This document shows, piece after piece, positions 62,701 through 64,000 of a stretch of DNA of 64,000 bases. The translations under genes were made by a program, and so were the position numbers. Location: assembly GCA_963966185.1 (NCBI GenBank), contig CAWZYM010000295.1, positions 1,328,501-1,392,500 on the forward strand, given 5' to 3'. Positions within the stretch are counted from its first letter, which is position 1. Each line of letters opens with the position of its first letter. The DNA is from Rhabditoides inermis (Eukaryota; Nematoda; Chromadorea; Rhabditida; Rhabditidae). The notes under the pieces are model-generated. The model was given only the letters and a program-made list of their open reading frames with translations. It was not told where the DNA came from and did no database searches.

Positions 62701-64000
62701 GAGAAAGTCTGAGGATAATCTCTCAGGATTAAGTCTCAGGATAAACACAGAATAAACTCTCAGGATAAACTTTCAGGATAAACTCTCAGGATAAACTCTC
62801 AGGATAAACTCTCAGGATAAAATTTCAGGACAACTCAGGATAAACTCTAGACAACACAGGATAAACATTCAGGATGAACTTCCAGGATAAACTCTCAGGA
62901 TGAACTTTCAGGATAAACTTTCAGGATAAACTCTCAGGATAAACTCTCAGGATAAACTCTCAGGATAAACTCTCAGGATAAAGTCTCAGGATAAACTTTC
63001 AGGATCAGGATAAACTCTCAGGATAAACTCTCAAGATAGACTCTCAGGATAAACTCTCAGGATAAAGTCTCAGGATAAAGTCTCAGGATAAACTTTCAGA
63101 GAAAGTCTGAGGATAATCTCGCAGGATGAAGTCTCAGGATAAACTTTCAGAGAAAGTCTGAGGATAATCTCTCAGGATAAACTCTCAGGATAAACACAGG
63201 ATAAACTTTCAGGATGAAGCCTCAAGATAAAGTCTCAGGACAAACACAGAATAAACTCTCAGGATAAACTTTCAGGATAAACTCTCAAGATAAACTCTCA
63301 GGATAAACTCTCAGGATAAACTCTCAGGATAAAGTCTCAGGATAAACTTTCAGAGAAAGTCTGAGGATAATCTCTCAGGATGAAGTCTCATGATAAACAC
63401 AGAATAAACTCTCAGGATAAACTTTCAGGATAAACTCTCAGGATAAACTCTCAGGATAAACTCTCAGGATAAACTCTCAGGATAAAATTTCAGGACAACT
63501 CAGGATAAACTCTAGACAACACAGGATAAACATTCAGGATGAACTTCCAGGATAAACTCTCAGGATGAACTTTCAGGATAAACTTTTAGGATAAACTCTC
63601 AGGATAAACTTTCAGGACAAACTCTCAGGATAAACTCTCAGGATAAACTCTCAGGATAAACTCTCAGGAAAAAGTCTCAGGATAAAATCTCAGGTGAACT
63701 CAGGATAAACTCTCATTACAAACTCAAGACAACACAGGATAAACTTTCAGAAAAAAAAACTTCCAGGATAAACTCTCAGGATGAACTCTCAGGATAAACT
63801 CTCAGGATAAACTCTCAGGATAAACTCTCAGGATAAACTTTCAGGATAAACTCTCAGGATAAACTCTCAAGAAAAACTCTCAGGATAAACTCTCAGGATA
63901 AACTCTCAGGATAAAGTCTCAGGATAAACTTTCAGTGAAAGTCTGAGGATAATCTCTCAGGATAAAGTCTCAGGATAAACTTTCAGAGAAAGTCTGAGGA
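59761..64000 (+). repeat. Right-hand satellite block, continuing past the window
   Basis: This is satellite only. It contains a roughly 1,281-bp repeat (T-tracts at 60083 and 61365, CAGTGAAAG near 60,284 and 61,565) and a 154-bp tandem duplication (AGATAGACTC at 60641 and 60795). From about 62.9 kb there is a further 1,260-type unit with the ATCAGGATAAAC slip at 63004. The array does not end inside the window. Confidence 0.75.

Larger units (their letters stand above)
1..64000 (+). repeat. 13-bp satellite array with nested higher-order repeats
   Basis: The whole window, apart from the transposon copies, is head-to-tail copies of a 13-bp unit with consensus AGGATAAACTCTC. Common one- or two-base variants include AACTTTC, AAGTCTC, GATGAAC, GAGAAAC, AGAATAAAC and AAGATAAAC. 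Shortened units (CACAGGATAAAC) and A-rich units (CAGAAAAAAAACTTCCAG) break the 13-bp phase at fixed places in each higher-order repeat. I saw no inverted tract. Each monomer is a purine-rich half (AGGATAAA) followed by a pyrimidine-rich half (CTCTC). Stops occur in all six frames (TAA on +, TGA on -), so long stretches without genes are expected. The function is unknown. Arrays of this size are typical of heterochromatin, but no CENP-B box or telomere repeat is visible. Confidence 0.97.

Noticed and set aside
1..64000. Telomeric or subtelomeric repeat tract.
   Set aside because: AGGATAAACTCTC does not match known telomere repeat types, and the higher-order structure is typical of satellite DNA. 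Location near a telomere cannot be excluded.
1..64000. A hidden defence, toxin, viral or metabolic gene system.
   Set aside because: Stops occur in every frame throughout the satellite, and the only other sequence is the 551-bp element without a plausible coding region.

Overview
This window is essentially one uninterrupted satellite array. The unit is a 13-bp monomer, consensus AGGATAAACTCTC on the + strand, always in the same orientation from base 1 to base 64000. I find no credible protein-coding gene, rRNA, tRNA, CRISPR array or bacterial signal. Every consensus monomer carries TAA on the + strand and TGA on the - strand. Because 13 is not a multiple of 3, both stops recur in every frame, which explains the lack of open frames. 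The only non-satellite DNA is a short transposon-like element present six times at full length (551 bp) and once truncated, all within the first 17.5 kb. The window suggests eukaryotic heterochromatin (pericentromeric, subtelomeric or a large interstitial block), probably of an invertebrate. Nothing in the sequence identifies the species.

Layout. (1) About 1-11,500: a roughly 5.6-kb higher-order repeat (HOR) and a partial second copy, each holding two 551-bp elements; in the first copy these lie on a 1,448-bp tandem duplication. (2) 11,540-11,650: an element cut short at its 111th base. (3) 12,475-23,072: a 4,450-bp HOR beginning with the element, present twice, then a third partial copy whose element is missing but whose target-site duplication remains as a tandem 8-mer, as expected for an excision footprint. 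(4) 23,723-30,451: a 3,366-bp HOR, twice. (5) about 30.5-33.9 kb: HOR variants with T-tracts. (6) about 33.9-42.8 kb: a 2.9-kb HOR (three copies, the last partial) ending in a 1,133-bp tandem duplication. (7) about 44.2-54.7 kb: a 5,296-bp block duplicated in tandem and built from about 3.65-kb and 1.65-kb parts. (8) about 54.7-64 kb: short HORs, including a nearly perfect 1,260-bp tandem pair, running off the end of the window.

How the parts work together. Nothing here encodes a pathway. The window is a record of satellite evolution: point-mutated monomers are bundled into HORs, HORs are duplicated by unequal exchange, and one transposon insertion was carried along as a passenger and later lost from some copies. 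The best leads are the excision footprint, the transposon's amplification with the array, a recurrent short dyad (hairpin) sequence in the satellite, and an internal paired motif with TGACGTCA palindromes inside the transposon. I did not find a new enzymatic, immune or regulatory gene system. Lengths and identities were read by eye without alignment software; HOR boundaries may be off by tens of bases.
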